DNA of 64,000 nt from Chromobotia macracanthus (taxonomy: Eukaryota; Chordata; Actinopteri; Cypriniformes; Botiidae): contig JAZGTH010000059.1 of the NCBI GenBank assembly GCA_036877525.1, positions 3,410,001 through 3,474,000 on the forward strand. The letters are read 5' to 3'. The notes beneath the pieces were generated by a model. It had not been told where the DNA came from, made no database searches, and worked only from the letters and a program-made list of their open reading frames with translations. Positions 12,641 to 23,649 of the stretch are shown here, in pieces; position 1 is the stretch's first letter, and every line of letters begins with the position of its first letter. Position numbers and translations under genes: made by a program.

Positions 12641-14880
12641 GTATTGGTACAGTACAGTGAAAGACAAATTAATATAAAACAGGAAACAGGATTAAAATAG
12701 AAACAAGGAACAGGAAAGAGAAAGAGGCTTTGTTCAGAATTATTACTGGATTTCTGCAGCATGTTTGCATAGTGTAGGTATTTTCTGTATGCATCAAATA
12801 CCCAGATGACCTACTACATTTGCCAAATTGTGCTCTAATATAACCAGATTGACCCACAGCTGGTGTCAATAGATTTGCATTTCTCTAAGGCATTGCACTA
12901 ACCCTGAAATCGCAAATGGATTTTACCTTTCAAAGCACAACTGTGGTGACAAATATTAGGCCAAATGCATAACAATCGATTATTGGGGGACCTATTGGGC
13001 CCAATTGTGCCAGCACCATGACAAATACATTTTTGCTTTTATTTACAAGTTTCTTGTACAACCAAAACCAGCAGTATTAAATCTGGTCTGTGTCAAATAC
13101 TGTTACTCATGCGGTCAGACGTGCATATCGCACATCTGCTGGGTATTTTCACGTTTTTATTTGTACTTTTATTAGCCACATTTCTCTGGCTTTAGAATTG
13201 TTATACATGTGAGGGTATGCACTCAATAATCTGTTATATGTGCATCTGCTAATGGGCAGACCTACTTCATTTGCCAACATGTGCAGTACATAAGCTAGCA
13301 CGCTACATGGAATATTGTATACCACAATGCAATGCATGTGACCAATACCATTTCCAGTGCGACAAATGAAGTAGTATGAATGCAAGTATTCCATTAGGAA
13401 CAAAGCCAAGGAGAAAGAAGAAAGCTTTGCATTAACATTAGCGCTACTGATTGAATTAGCTGGCTAATATGTTTCTGAGATGGTCTTGTTAGCTTCAGGG
13501 TCCTGTAGGAACAGATCATGGTTTTCCTGCATTTTACCACCAAAAAGAAGGAATGATTAAAGTCTAATTGGTAAAAAAAGAACACATTTGCCTGGATGTA
13601 CATATCTTTCTCTTTTTTCAGCATGTAGCATATATTTTTGGTTGGCGTGGTCATCAATTATCCTGTTCATCCATTTTCTTTAGACATTAGTATCCAAGCT
13701 ATTCCAACAGAGCATTGATGGCAAATCCATGATTCCAAAGAAGCATGGATTTTGAGGATGGATGAAAATGTGAGTGTGTGGACAGGAAAGAACAAGAGTT
13801 AGAAATATACAAGAATTCATCATATGCCAACATATGGAAAACCAATCGAAGACACAGTATAGACGACATGATGTGTTTCAGATGGTAATTTTGAACCCAC
13901 ACAATCAATACCGTGTTGAGATGTCAGTGAAGATATCTTTGTCAGCATTACAGTGAGATGTTGTCATCTCTGTAAAACACATCTTATAAAGCAATACAAC
14001 ACGCCACTGATTATTCTCATAATAGATGAGGTCGATATGATTTTATTGTTTACGGTGTCTCCGTTTACAAAATCAATTTGAGAAGTGCTTTACTAAGCAC
14101 TATAACACAGATATCTGTCAAGATGTATAAAACGCTGAAGAGCGTGAATGGCAAATTTACTGACAAGATCGATAACACAAAGAGATTATAGAGGGATGAG
14201 AAACCAGGGGCATTGAATGAAAGAGATAGAACAAAATATCTGTTTAACAGGTGGCAATGCCAGACGACCAGTGATGAATTCACAGTCTGACATTCTGCGA
14301 CTGGCTGTTAATCTTCATTATACATGTTTGACCTTTCACCTAACCCTCACACACACACACCACCACTGCCTAAATTATTATTGTCTGTGAATTGGATGGA
14401 TTATTGATTGTTTTGATGAAAAGAATGAGGCAGTAAGGGAATGGATGATAGATGAGACTAGGCTACATTGACAAAACCACTGCTGAGGATGAAGTTATAC
14501 AATAACATTGGCGAACTAGCTCGTTTGTCATTTTAGCTGTGTATTTTTCCATCTGTCTTTCTATAATCCCAGTCCTTTGTTCCATAAGGCCATAGAATTG
14601 AGGTAAAATTGTGTATCCATTTCTCTCCAATACTAAATTGTGTCAGTTTTGGACTTGAGTTTATTTATTTCAAATAAGTGTAGACTGTTAAGTCTGGCTG
14701 TGGGGGGAATGTTCTTTAAATATGATTATTGTGTGAGCATTAAATATTTTAGAATGATTTTTTTTCCCTTTAATTCTGAAAATATTATTCCGTTGAAGCT
14801 TTCTTATCTGTGCTCGCTCACTCTTTTTCCCTTTCTCTCTTCTTCCATGCCCTTTTTATTCATTGTTTCATAAATCACGG
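12641..14880. other. Non-coding stretch
   Basis: Several minus-strand frames of 65-90 codons (for example 13149-13409, 13394-13657, 14065-14283) encode hydrophobic or low-information peptides without domains. The 14020-14160 part contains TTGTTTAC, a forkhead-type core, at about 14047. A short (CA)n lies at 14348-14360. Nothing else recognised. Confidence 0.6.
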
Positions 14881-15250
14881 CCTGTCATGGGTGATGATGT
14901 CTCTGTAGACCCTGCTCTACATGGAGCTTCATATTTTTATCATTGCTATGCATTTATTCACATGGGAGTTTGGGATCTGAATATAATAATGCTCCTATGA
15001 ATCCCTCATCATACTATCCGTCTTCTGACTCCCCCAGGGCCAGGGAACCCCACGAACGGATTCTCCGCTTGGCATCATTATGTTCCATTTGCATTTCACA
15101 GCACATATTCATCATATGAGCATATGCAGAGTTTTATGATGCAAGCAAAGCTTTCCTCCAATATCAATGACAGCCGTTAAACTCTCATATTTGACTGTGA
15201 AATGTTTCGCTTTGTCTAGGGGCATTCGGCTAATGTCTGACAGATCTTTT
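14880..15250. promoter_or_regulatory. Candidate conserved non-coding island
   Basis: Repeat-free and of even composition, with closely packed ATTCA, ATATGCA/TGCATTT octamer-like words ('tttgcatttc' near 15089, 'gagcatatgcag' near 15119) and 'ccgttaaactctc'. This texture, with no frame or simple repeat, is typical of vertebrate conserved non-coding DNA, but I cannot align it. Confidence 0.25.
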
Positions 15251-15440
15251 AAGACACATCTAGTCAAAACATTTAGTGGCTGTTAGCGGCACAGCGGTCT
15301 TCGCTAATGGTTGTGTGGAAGGCTCTAAAGAAACGAATGGAAGTTTTGTGAGATTTGGTGGTCAGAATTTTCGCCTGTCCAAAAGTAATAAAGACTGACT
15401 ATTTAACAAGCATCAATTCTAATATCCTGCTGACTTGCTA

Positions 15441-15530
15441 CTAAGCCTCAAAACTTTGAATATATATGTATGTATGTATGTATGTATGTGTCGTGTGTGT
15501 GTGTGTGTGTGTGTGTGTTTTGAGGCTTAG
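15441..15530. repeat. TATG/TG microsatellite inside a perfect 14-bp inverted repeat
   Basis: ctaagcctcaaaac at 15441-15454 and gttttgaggcttag at 15517-15530 are exact reverse complements. Between them lie (TATG)n and then (TG)n, 15460-15517. The arrangement suggests a hairpin-forming miniature element whose centre expanded as a microsatellite. Confidence 0.85.
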
Positions 15531-16330
15531 CAGATCTGACTAGTTTTTCCTCAAAAGTGCTTATTGTACAGCTTGAGAACTTGACCGGAAATTGTGTAAA
15601 GCCAGCCTATAGATTTTGAAGTGTAGCTGTGTGCTTTGTGTCTTTATTACGTACAGTAGTGAAAATGAGAAGGAAATTGGTATGTAGCCTGTTGTTTTGT
15701 GGTGTTTGGTACAGTTTTATCTTTATAAGGGGGTTATTTCCTCTGTACGCTATCTGATCTGGAATGTCAGCATTCCCATACTGATGAGTTGATGTTGTGG
15801 ATGATCAGGTGTGGATGGTTTGCTGTCCGTGGGCCATGTGCTTTTACTTCTCTGCTGTCCAATATGATGAACAGTGCTGTATGTTGTGTGAGCGCCTGAG
15901 AGAGGCTGATCTCAGAAACATCTCTGACCTCTTAAAACATCAAGATATTAATCTTTTATATAGTGCGTGTGTATATTGCATGATTAGATGTTTTGTCTTG
16001 CTAATAAACCTTTTAAAGATCCATTTTAAAAGAAATGATCTTTAGGTCTTAACCAAGATTGTATAGTGCAGAATGTATAATTTATTTCTAATACTGCCTT
16101 TTTGGCAGATCTCAGAATCTTGAATTTTCAAGAGTGAGTTTTTTAGTGATGACAGCAGTTTGGAACAGCAGAAATCAATAACTGAAGGACACACTTTCTG
16201 GGCTATTTCTAGAAATGTACAGTTTTCAAGTGAATGTCCACACAAGTGAATGTTTTACTATCACAGTTTAAATAGGACAAAAACCAGGTTTAGAAATGGT
16301 ATTGAGTTATATCACTTTAATTTATTGATT
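15531..16330. other. Non-coding stretch
   Basis: Only an 82-codon plus-strand frame (15797-16045) and a 67-codon minus-strand frame, neither recognisable. No repeats of note. Confidence 0.6.
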
Positions 16331-16497
16331 TGAATTTAAAACCATGGCTCCAATTTAAGCAGAAATGAATAATAACATTAGAATAGTGTATAAATGTTTG
16401 AAAGGTAAATGCAGTAGTACGTAATTTTTCATCTGAATTTAAAATCATGGCTCGTATTTAAGCAGAAATGAGTAATAAAATTTGAATACTGTATAAA
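16331..16497. repeat. Imperfect tandem duplication, period 103 bp
   Basis: The segment starting tgaatttaaaaccatggctc at 16331 is repeated at 16434 as tgaatttaaaatcatggctc. Both continue through 'atttaagcagaaatga..aataa' to 'tgtataaa' (ending 16394 and 16497). The first 64 bases of each unit match well; the remaining roughly 39 bases separate the copies. A local duplication rather than a dispersed repeat, as far as this window shows. Confidence 0.85.
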
Positions 16498-18180
16498 GGG
16501 TTGATTCAATGGCATACAGTATATGGAATACTGTCAGATCTAGAAGAGTAGAATAGTGTGTAATTGGCTTTAGCAGCAGGATTTTGGTTTTGTTTGCGCT
16601 TCTGATAAGAGAAATGAATCTTTATAAGCTACTTTCAGCATGAACAGTGGCAGAACATTCAGTGGAGCTATGCAAGACTTTATCTGTCACCATGTTGTTC
16701 ATAGGTCAGCGAGTGATGACGGATGGAGGCAGAAATGTTATTTTTGGGGGTGTTTCTGCTGGAGATAATAGTTGTGATAATATTGGTGGGCCTATCTGGA
16801 TTTTAAGGTGTGCCGTTGACAACACACACATTAAAGCCTGTCGACTCAAAGATATATAGCACACAATTACATACACTGTCTCTCTCTCTCTTTTCACCAC
16901 CAAGTCTTGCCCAAATACTCCAATTCTAATGAATCCCTGGCATTGCTCAGTCTTGCGAAGACTCTAAACAACTCCCTGCTCTCTCCCCACAAGCCTTTAA
17001 TGTTCAGACGGGGCTTTAAATCAAATGGAGTGCATTTCATCCACATTTCTGTAGCGTTTCAGTAAGCTACCATGAATTTCTCATGAATTCTTACCTCTCC
17101 CAAGTCTTTCAGTCGTCACCGGCTCAGCCTTCAATCAGCTGTTAACTTGTTTTCTCAGCAGGAGGGCATGTTTGCCCGTCTGTGTGCATTTTCTCTCCCT
17201 TTTCCATTTTTGCTTGACTAACTGACTTGCTTGAATTCACTCAGATATTATGTGATGTGGTTTTAGACTAATTGGGTAAAAAAAACTGCAATGTAAAGCT
17301 CTTTTTCCCTAAATTGCCTCCTGTCTCTTTAAGGGTTCTCACTTAAGTGTGTGCATGTGATATGTATGATTGATTGATCTGAATTTAGTTAATGAGACCT
17401 GAAGTGAAAATTTCTTTAGCAAGTAGCAAGCAAAAATTTTTTTTAAACTTATTAGCAAGTAGTTGATTTGTAACTAAAGTCTTGGGGCAGAATTTCACTT
17501 TCTGCTCATCTGAACATGAGTACAAATTCTGAAGCATTCACAGAAAGTGTTTAGTCATAACACTCATTTAAACAGAGCAAGCAGCGTAGCATACAGTTAT
17601 TTCACTTTACTAAATAATGATTAAGCCAAATGTGACATTTATTGTAGACTAAAAGGTTGTTCCGTATAACTTTAAACCGTTGAAGTTGATTAATCATGAT
17701 TTATTATGATTTGGCTGAATTAAATTCTGAATTTGACAGTGAATTTAAAAAAAATAATCGTATGCACACCACTCATATAAACCAGAATTGTTTTTATCTG
17801 TAATTCATTTTTCCCCTAATTTCTCCATGATCAAGATCATTTGTAATGTTTTCACGAATGAATGAATGATTGAATAAATGATAAAAGAGAAATAAATCGG
17901 GCAGTTATATGTTAGAAGGAAAGCAATGGTCTATTCCTTGTGTAAAAGGAAATCACTTCTGTCAGTGTATCCATTCCTGCGTGTAAACAAAAGAAGGTAA
18001 TCATGGCTGAATTGCCAGCGACTGTTTGTCTGTTTCACTGTTCATCATCGGGCCCTGTTATCAGATATAATACAGTGAAATGCTGCTGTACCGCGCTAAC
18101 CTTCCTCCAGGGCAGATGGAAATTAGTGGCGCTCTCTCACCTTCTCTTTTGTTCGGTTTGAGGGAATGTGTGAAGAATGA
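16498..18180. other. Non-coding stretch, part regulatory-looking
   Basis: No frame above 70 codons. 16900-17140 is repeat-poor with ATGAATTTCTCATGAATT-type words and a minus-strand donor-like 'cttacctc' (17091). The minus-strand sequence before that donor has stops in every frame, so no exon is called. 17640-17800 has several TTAATCATGATT-like palindromic AT words. Confidence 0.5.
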
Positions 18181-18189
18181 TGAGACGGA

Positions 18190-18352
18190 GAGAGAGAGAG
18201 AGAGACAGTGAAGGCTGAGGGAGGATTGAATTAGAGCAGACTGAAGCGTGATGAGACAAAACAGAGCCAAAGATAATGAAGGTAAATAAACCTTATTGGT
18301 CTATTGGCTTGAAGGACAAAGAAGTGAGAGAGAGAGAAAGAGAGAGAGAGTT
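18190..18352. repeat. Two (GA)n tracts
   Basis: Tracts of GA dinucleotides at about 18190-18205 and 18327-18352, separated by unique sequence. They generate chance minus-strand frames rich in Leu and Ser. Confidence 0.9.
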
Positions 18353-19420
18353 GATGGACACAAGAAAAATAATAGCTCTTACACAGGTAAAATACTTGTG
18401 ACAGGAGGCCTTTAGTTGAAGGAAAATAACTGTTAATGGCATAAAAATTATAGCAGAAGTAGCTATGTTAACCAGGGTTGTTCTTTTTTTATTCAAGTCA
18501 TGAATATAATATTTAATATATAAATACATCATGAATACCAACAGGCTGTAGGTATAAACCAAATCTGTTCATCTGTGGACGCTGAAATGTTTCAGTGTCA
18601 AAGGACAATTTTAAGTGTTGTGATTGTCTCTGGTATAGGATTATTAAAAACTCTGGAAGTATGGTGGTATATATCGTGCAAAAGTAGAAATGGATTGTCT
18701 GGTAAATATTCCTTTATACCTTTTAGACCCTGGTAGATATGTAACACGGGTATCAGTGGGAAGGATTACTTTAAGTTATTACACATGCGAGTGACGAAAC
18801 ATGGAGAAATATAAAAATACGGAGCTAGGCATGTGTCAGACAAGTTAAGATGAGGAATAAGTTTAGGGGTGCAATTATGGTGTGTGGACTTTGGACACTT
18901 GGTGTGTGCTTTGGATTTTAAAAATCTTACACCAGATTCTCTGTTTTGAGTCTAGTCGTTTACATGAGCACTTAATACTGTGAAGCAGCTCTTTGAACAC
19001 TGTTGACTTATAATTATTCATTATAAATTAAATAATAAATTAATTTAAATGGGTTTATATCAAGTTCCAAATAAATGGTCAAATAGTCATAGACAGAAGT
19101 ACCTTTTATTTGTAACATTTTTGGATTCACTGGATTATGCACAAACAGGCATAACCACATGTAATTTTATACTGACCCAAAACTGTTGTTTGGTGAATTT
19201 CATGCAAAATTAACTATACAGTAATATTTACTGTTAGCGTGATACTAGATTTTGGTTATAACACACATACCTAGTACAATAATATAAGTAAAGGAGCATA
19301 AGATTTTTTACTGTACAAACTACCCAGATCTCTTACTGTTTTCTAATATTGCACTGAGCTCTGTCTGCCAATGCCAATAGTAAATAGTTAGCGGCTAGTT
19401 TGTTGAACATGTGCGCCACT
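18353..19420. other. Non-coding stretch, very AT-rich
   Basis: AT-rich DNA without long frames or recognisable repeats. 19020-19055 is nearly pure A/T ('ataaattaaataataaatta'). Confidence 0.6.
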
Positions 19421-19429
19421 GTCTGTAGA

Positions 19430-19580
19430 GGATTATCCACTTAAAGAGCTCCTTTTGGACCTGATTTCAATCAGTTTGTGCTGTTAATCAGAGAGAGCTG
19501 GTATCGTAATGCGTGGCCATGCCTCAGGTGCGGCCCTGTACCCAAACTTGCATTAGGCTAATCTAATTCATCAATCCACA
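19430..19580. promoter_or_regulatory. Candidate conserved non-coding island
   Basis: Compact repeat-free island with 'gctgttaatcag', 'cattaggctaatctaattc' and an E-box-like cctcaggtgcgg. The density of TAAT cores and lack of simple sequence resemble a conserved enhancer; there is no direct proof. Confidence 0.25.
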
Positions 19581-19695
19581 AGCCAAAGAGCCTCCCTCTG
19601 GCACAAGGAAAAAGTGAGAGAGAGTGAGAGAGAGGGCAGCCAGGTGATGGTGCCAAATGGAAACATTGTGGACTTCATTTTATCTTTTGTATTAT

Positions 19696-19698
<3 letters not shown>

Positions 19699-19746
<48 letters not shown>
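19699..19746. repeat. (CT)n microsatellite
   Basis: About 40 bases of uninterrupted CT, then an imperfect tail. A shorter GA-rich patch lies at 19613-19635. Together they bracket a short unique segment. Confidence 0.95.
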
Positions 19747-19979
19747 TATTTTTATGTCTAATTTTGCAGCAGCTTGCAGCTGATCTTTGATAAACACTTT
19801 CTGCCCAACCTGCCAAGGTGGCAAAAAATTACAAAGAAATGAGAGAGGAAGTGAGAGGAAAAATAACAGGGTTATGCATCAGCTCCAGAATTGCAGGCCA
19901 CAAAAAACGCTGCTTGGCAGGAAGTAGAGCAAGGTGGGGGCTGGGGGCATAATTGCTAGCGCACCATGCTGAAAAGGCT

Positions 19980-20300
19980 ATTGAAAATGCCATTCTGGGC
20001 GATGCTGATTGGCTGCCCTCCCACAAGGCGTGCTATTCCCCTGGTTGGCCCTGGTCTAAAAGCATTGAGAATGCTCAGAGGGTGCCTTTTTTCAGATGCC
20101 GGGAATAGTTTACATGGCAAAATAACAAGCTAATTAAGGCCTTAGCGAATGATGGATGGCTGTGAAAGTTAGCAAAGCTGGTCAACAGGGCAGAGGAGCA
20201 GCCTGTGATACACCGCGAGCCATCTGCGCGCAACCTGACAGCTTAATTGGCAAAGAGATCCATGGGGAGGGGGAAAGACCTGTTGGACCTTTGATAATTG
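19980..20300. promoter_or_regulatory. Strong candidate conserved non-coding element
   Basis: The most enhancer-like stretch in the window. It is unique sequence of balanced base composition with 'gctgattggctgccctccc' (CCAAT-box orientation ATTGG), 'acaagctaattaaggcctt' (paired homeodomain-type TAATTA), 'ctgcgcgcaacctgacag', 'agcttaattggcaaagag' and 'cctttgataattgc' (a TCF/LEF-like CTTTGAT). No frame spans it and no repeat is present. Function and conservation are inferred from texture. Confidence 0.35.
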
Positions 20301-20484
20301 CTGGCTAGTTTGAATACACCCCTCCCCCAAACCCTCCACTACAATTAGATGTTTGATGTTACTTGGATGTTGCTGTTACTTCATCTCACTCCACTTATTA
20401 TTTTTATGATGAGGTTTTATTATTTTTTTTATTTATTTGTTTTAAATGCCTTACTAATATAGCGGCCCAGCTGCTATACAGCTT

Positions 20485-20529
20485 CATCTATCTATCTATC
20501 TATCGATCGATTGATCAATCGATAGATGG
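20485..20529. repeat. (TCTA)n with adjoining GATC-rich palindrome
   Basis: Five or so TCTA units run into 'tatcgatcgattgatcaatc'. Within this, atcgattgatcaatcgat (20506-20523) is a perfect 18-bp palindrome, followed by an inverted GATAGATGG, so the whole block is near-palindromic. Confidence 0.9.
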
Positions 20530-21125
20530 TTTTAAACTGTTCACATCAAATCTTGATTTAAGATTCAAAAGATTCAAGATTTAAGAGGTTGATACAATTG
20601 TGTTTTTATTCTAATAATCCTGCTAAATATTTTCAATTTTCTAATCATAATGCTTCCTATAATTGCTTGCTAATATCCTTTTTTTTAGTACAAAGTTTAA
20701 AGTTCTCCAAAGTTTCTGCAGTTTAGATTCTTACCACATCAGCTGGTCTATTTATGAGCGTCAGTATTTGCTGATTCTGGTAGATCTGTGTCTCCACTCC
20801 ACTGGCTAAGAGTCGTCAAGATGTCTAAAAGCCCCTGTCTCCACACCATCACCCTCTTCTGTTCAATGAGACCTGAAGACGACTTTGGTCTGCGCTGAGC
20901 TTCGGAGAATGGCTTGTTGGCGAGATGAGCTGCTGACAAGCAAATATTTTATTTACAACACATTAGATGTTAGAATATAATATGTCGATTATGAGCGGGA
21001 GCAAAGAGAAACGGAGACATAAAAGCTAGTTGAAGATTGGTTTATGGTGTCTCTTTTCATTGCTAGTCTTTAAAGTGATGCTTTATATTTAAAGAATGTC
21101 TTTCTTTATTTAAGCTGTCTTCCAC
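20530..21125. other. Non-coding stretch
   Basis: Short frames only (63 codons at 20748-20939 minus). 'agattcaaaagattcaagattta' near 20560-20582 is a small direct repeat. Nothing else recognised. Confidence 0.6.
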
Positions 21126-21407
21126 TTTTAAAGAGTTAGTTCACCCATCATTTTGTAATTCACTTGCCCTCATTCCAAATCTATATGACTTTCTTTCTTC
21201 CTTGGAACACCACTTTCTTGGAAACAGTAGAAATTGTGAAGAATGTAGATGTTGCCCTTTCTCTTAAATAAATGTTGATTGAGGCTGTCAATGTCCATTC
21301 TGCCTGACATCATCTTTTGAGTTTCACAAAGAAAACGTTTTGAAACTACATGAAGATGATTAAATAAGGACATAATTTTCATGTTTTAGTGAACTATCCC
21401 CTTAAAA
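21126..21407. mobile_element. Palindromic element with TTAAAG..AGTTCACCC ends
   Basis: Left end 'ttttaaagagttagttcaccc' followed by 'tcattttgtaattcacttgccctcattccaaat'. Right end 'ttagtgaactatccccttaaaa' reads as its inverted partner. The order of phrases (AGTTCACCC, CTCATTCCAAA, ATGACTTTCTTTCTTC) is a very familiar teleost miniature element. About 282 bp, non-coding; the 70-codon minus-strand frame inside it is incidental. Confidence 0.85.
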
Positions 21408-21679
21408 CTAAAACTATGTAAAGTATTATTGTTGGAAACTCTGCTTAGAGGGATGACGTGTTTGGGAAAACCCTTGGAATATTTATAACATTCTCCCTTT
21501 GTTATAGTGAAGACATATCACACCAGTTTAACAGCTCAAATGTCACTTTATGCTGGAAATGACGAAACACTCCATCGTTTTAAGTCTCTGAGAGGAAGCA
21601 TATGTGAGGTATCGGGTTATTGTGAGATCGGATAACTAAAACAAATTGGGATGGATCACGACATGATCGCTTTTTAAAA

Positions 21680-21960
21680 CCTCAAATAAAATGCCACCCT
21701 GTAACGCTAGCCTCTGCTAATTCCCAGTGTGGCTTCCCATCCGTGTCATCACCGCTTTGCCAAATTACATAAATGAGGAGGACATGTGACTTGAGTCCTG
21801 CTCCTTCCACCTCTCCCTCCAAATAAAACCCTCCAATAATGCTTTGAGAAAAGCACAGGCTTTTTCAATCAGGTCCTGCACATGGTATTGCATCTGTCAT
21901 ATTTACAGGCAGCAGGGGAAAGTGCAGCCTAGCCTGGTCCTCATTAAGCCTGTGTTTTGA
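21680..21960. promoter_or_regulatory. Candidate conserved non-coding island
   Basis: Repeat-free unique sequence with 'taacgctagcctctgctaat', 'caaattacataaatgagg' and 'caataatgctttgag'. Several TAAT/ATTA and ATAAA cores at even spacing, no frame across it. Judged by texture only. Confidence 0.25.
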
Positions 21961-21989
21961 CTCAGATTTAGACTCAGGTTTGATTCTAT

Positions 21990-23140
21990 TGTCACTCTAG
22001 ATCAAATGGCCAGTGTAAATACCCTTAATTGGACCGACATGGAGTGATCATGCCTACACTAAAACACAATGTGGCAGCTCCACTCTGCTGTGCTGTAACT
22101 GTAGCCTTTCAGTCTAATTCCCTCCTGATGCATTGTGAAGGTCGCTTCAGTTGTGGACAGAGTCCCGACTCAAAGTTTTTGAGACCTGAATGTTACTTTG
22201 GTAGGGTCTGCTTTTTATTTCATTTTGAATGCAGGTTGTTATTTTCCTCATCTGGCCCTCAAGTGACTTTAAACACCCACGGCCACCCATGAAGGGCAAA
22301 CTGGTTTGCCTCTGCTTGCCTCCTCTGGACATACACACATGCATACATGCAAACCTTCCACATACAGAGTATAACTGCTAATATTGTAAAGTCAGCACAC
22401 ACACAGAACGATGTCCTATTCTCTGCTAGTCTTTAAGGTGTACCTTAATTTCTTATAAGCCCTTCAGGTACATACAACATATTAACCTGACTATTTTCTA
22501 TTGAAGAAATGTTTTAATGACGCTTTCCCTCACATCATAAAGACAAAAAAATTACAGGAAAAACAGAAAGGAAATTATAAAGATGTTAGAAGCAAGGCAA
22601 AACCACAGCATGACCAAATAAAACTGGCATCTATCTTAAAGTGGTAGAACCCCAAAACAGAGTGACAGGCAAGGACATGCGAAAAAGGGTGTGTGTGTGT
22701 GTAGGCATGTCACGACAGTGTCCAGATTGATGACTTTGCGGTTTTCACAGTGGAGAATGAGACATCCTGGAGAGAAGATGAGAAACTTGGAGAGGAGTTT
22801 AGATGAGAGGTTTGTGATTATCTGAAAATGAGTTATGGCCCCTCCTCTGTTTCCCTCCCAACACATAAATAACAGAGCTGTCACACGTTCTTAACAAGCT
22901 GGGAAACTAAACTGAGGTCTTTATTAACACACAATCACAATCCTTCAGGATACTGCTCACCTGTGAGGCATGTTGTCAAAGCGCTGTCAATTAACATAAT
23001 TCATTTAAACTAATAGCAACATCGTATTTCTGAATGAAGGTAGTTTCTATTAGAAACAAGAATAGTATTTAGACAGTACTGTGGTGCGATGTTGGTGAGC
23101 CAGGGATGTCGTGTATTTTTATCACTAAAAATTATAATAT
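21990..23140. other. Non-coding stretch
   Basis: An 87-codon plus-strand frame (22029-22292) overlaps a 65-codon minus-strand frame and has no domain. A short (TG)n is at 22688-22701. Nothing else supported. Confidence 0.6.
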
Positions 23141-23200
23141 GTTAGCGGAGTGGCACAGGTGTTGTTTACCATGCAAGGGGGCCTGTGTTCAAATCCTAAC
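23141..23200 (+). other. tRNA-like fragment, probable SINE head relic
   Basis: 'gttagcggagtggcac' resembles a polymerase III A box and 'gttcaaatcc' (23187-23196) a B box, about 35 bases apart, as in the tRNA-derived head of a SINE. The intervening bases do not fold into a proper anticodon arm by eye and no acceptor stem closes, so it is not a functional tRNA gene. Confidence 0.4.
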
Positions 23201-23649
23201 CTTTTATATACATTTTTTGTTTTCTTTATTATAAGCCAAGGATCACGTGCATTATTCTACTAAACACTTGGTATTTTTGAACAAGTTCCTGTATATTTGT
23301 GTGTTCATTGTGTTATGCCTATACTTTCATATGAGCGTGTGCTGCTTCTGTGCACTTTATACTTGCCTTCCACCTTCAGCTGCTGCCTACACATCACTTT
23401 GAAATCCTGCACTAGAAATGTGGTTTTGATCATTTTTGTGTTTATTTAATAGCTTTTTGTAAAATATCCTTTGGTTCATTCTCCTGATGCCAACTGTAGT
23501 AATAGGTTGCTGGGCCAAAAAGCCCTTATACCTCCATCTAACATTCCCTCGTTCACCACAATCGTTTACTGCCTATCATTTATTCATTCCCTCTTTTCTC
23601 TAAAGTGCTTTCCTCTTTCTGTCTCAAAGTTCTGATTAGGAGATTGAGT

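Noticed and set aside
12121..12762. 213-codon minus-strand open frame, the longest in the window
   Set aside because: Its product is low-complexity Leu/Ser/Pro/Phe-rich sequence from a purine-rich tract joined to unrelated residues, with no domain and no splice context. The length is plausible by chance for 64 kb.
14065..14283. Hydrophobic minus-strand frame resembling a membrane segment
   Set aside because: AT-rich DNA read in one frame gives Leu/Ile/Phe runs. There is no receptor motif and no longer family member nearby.
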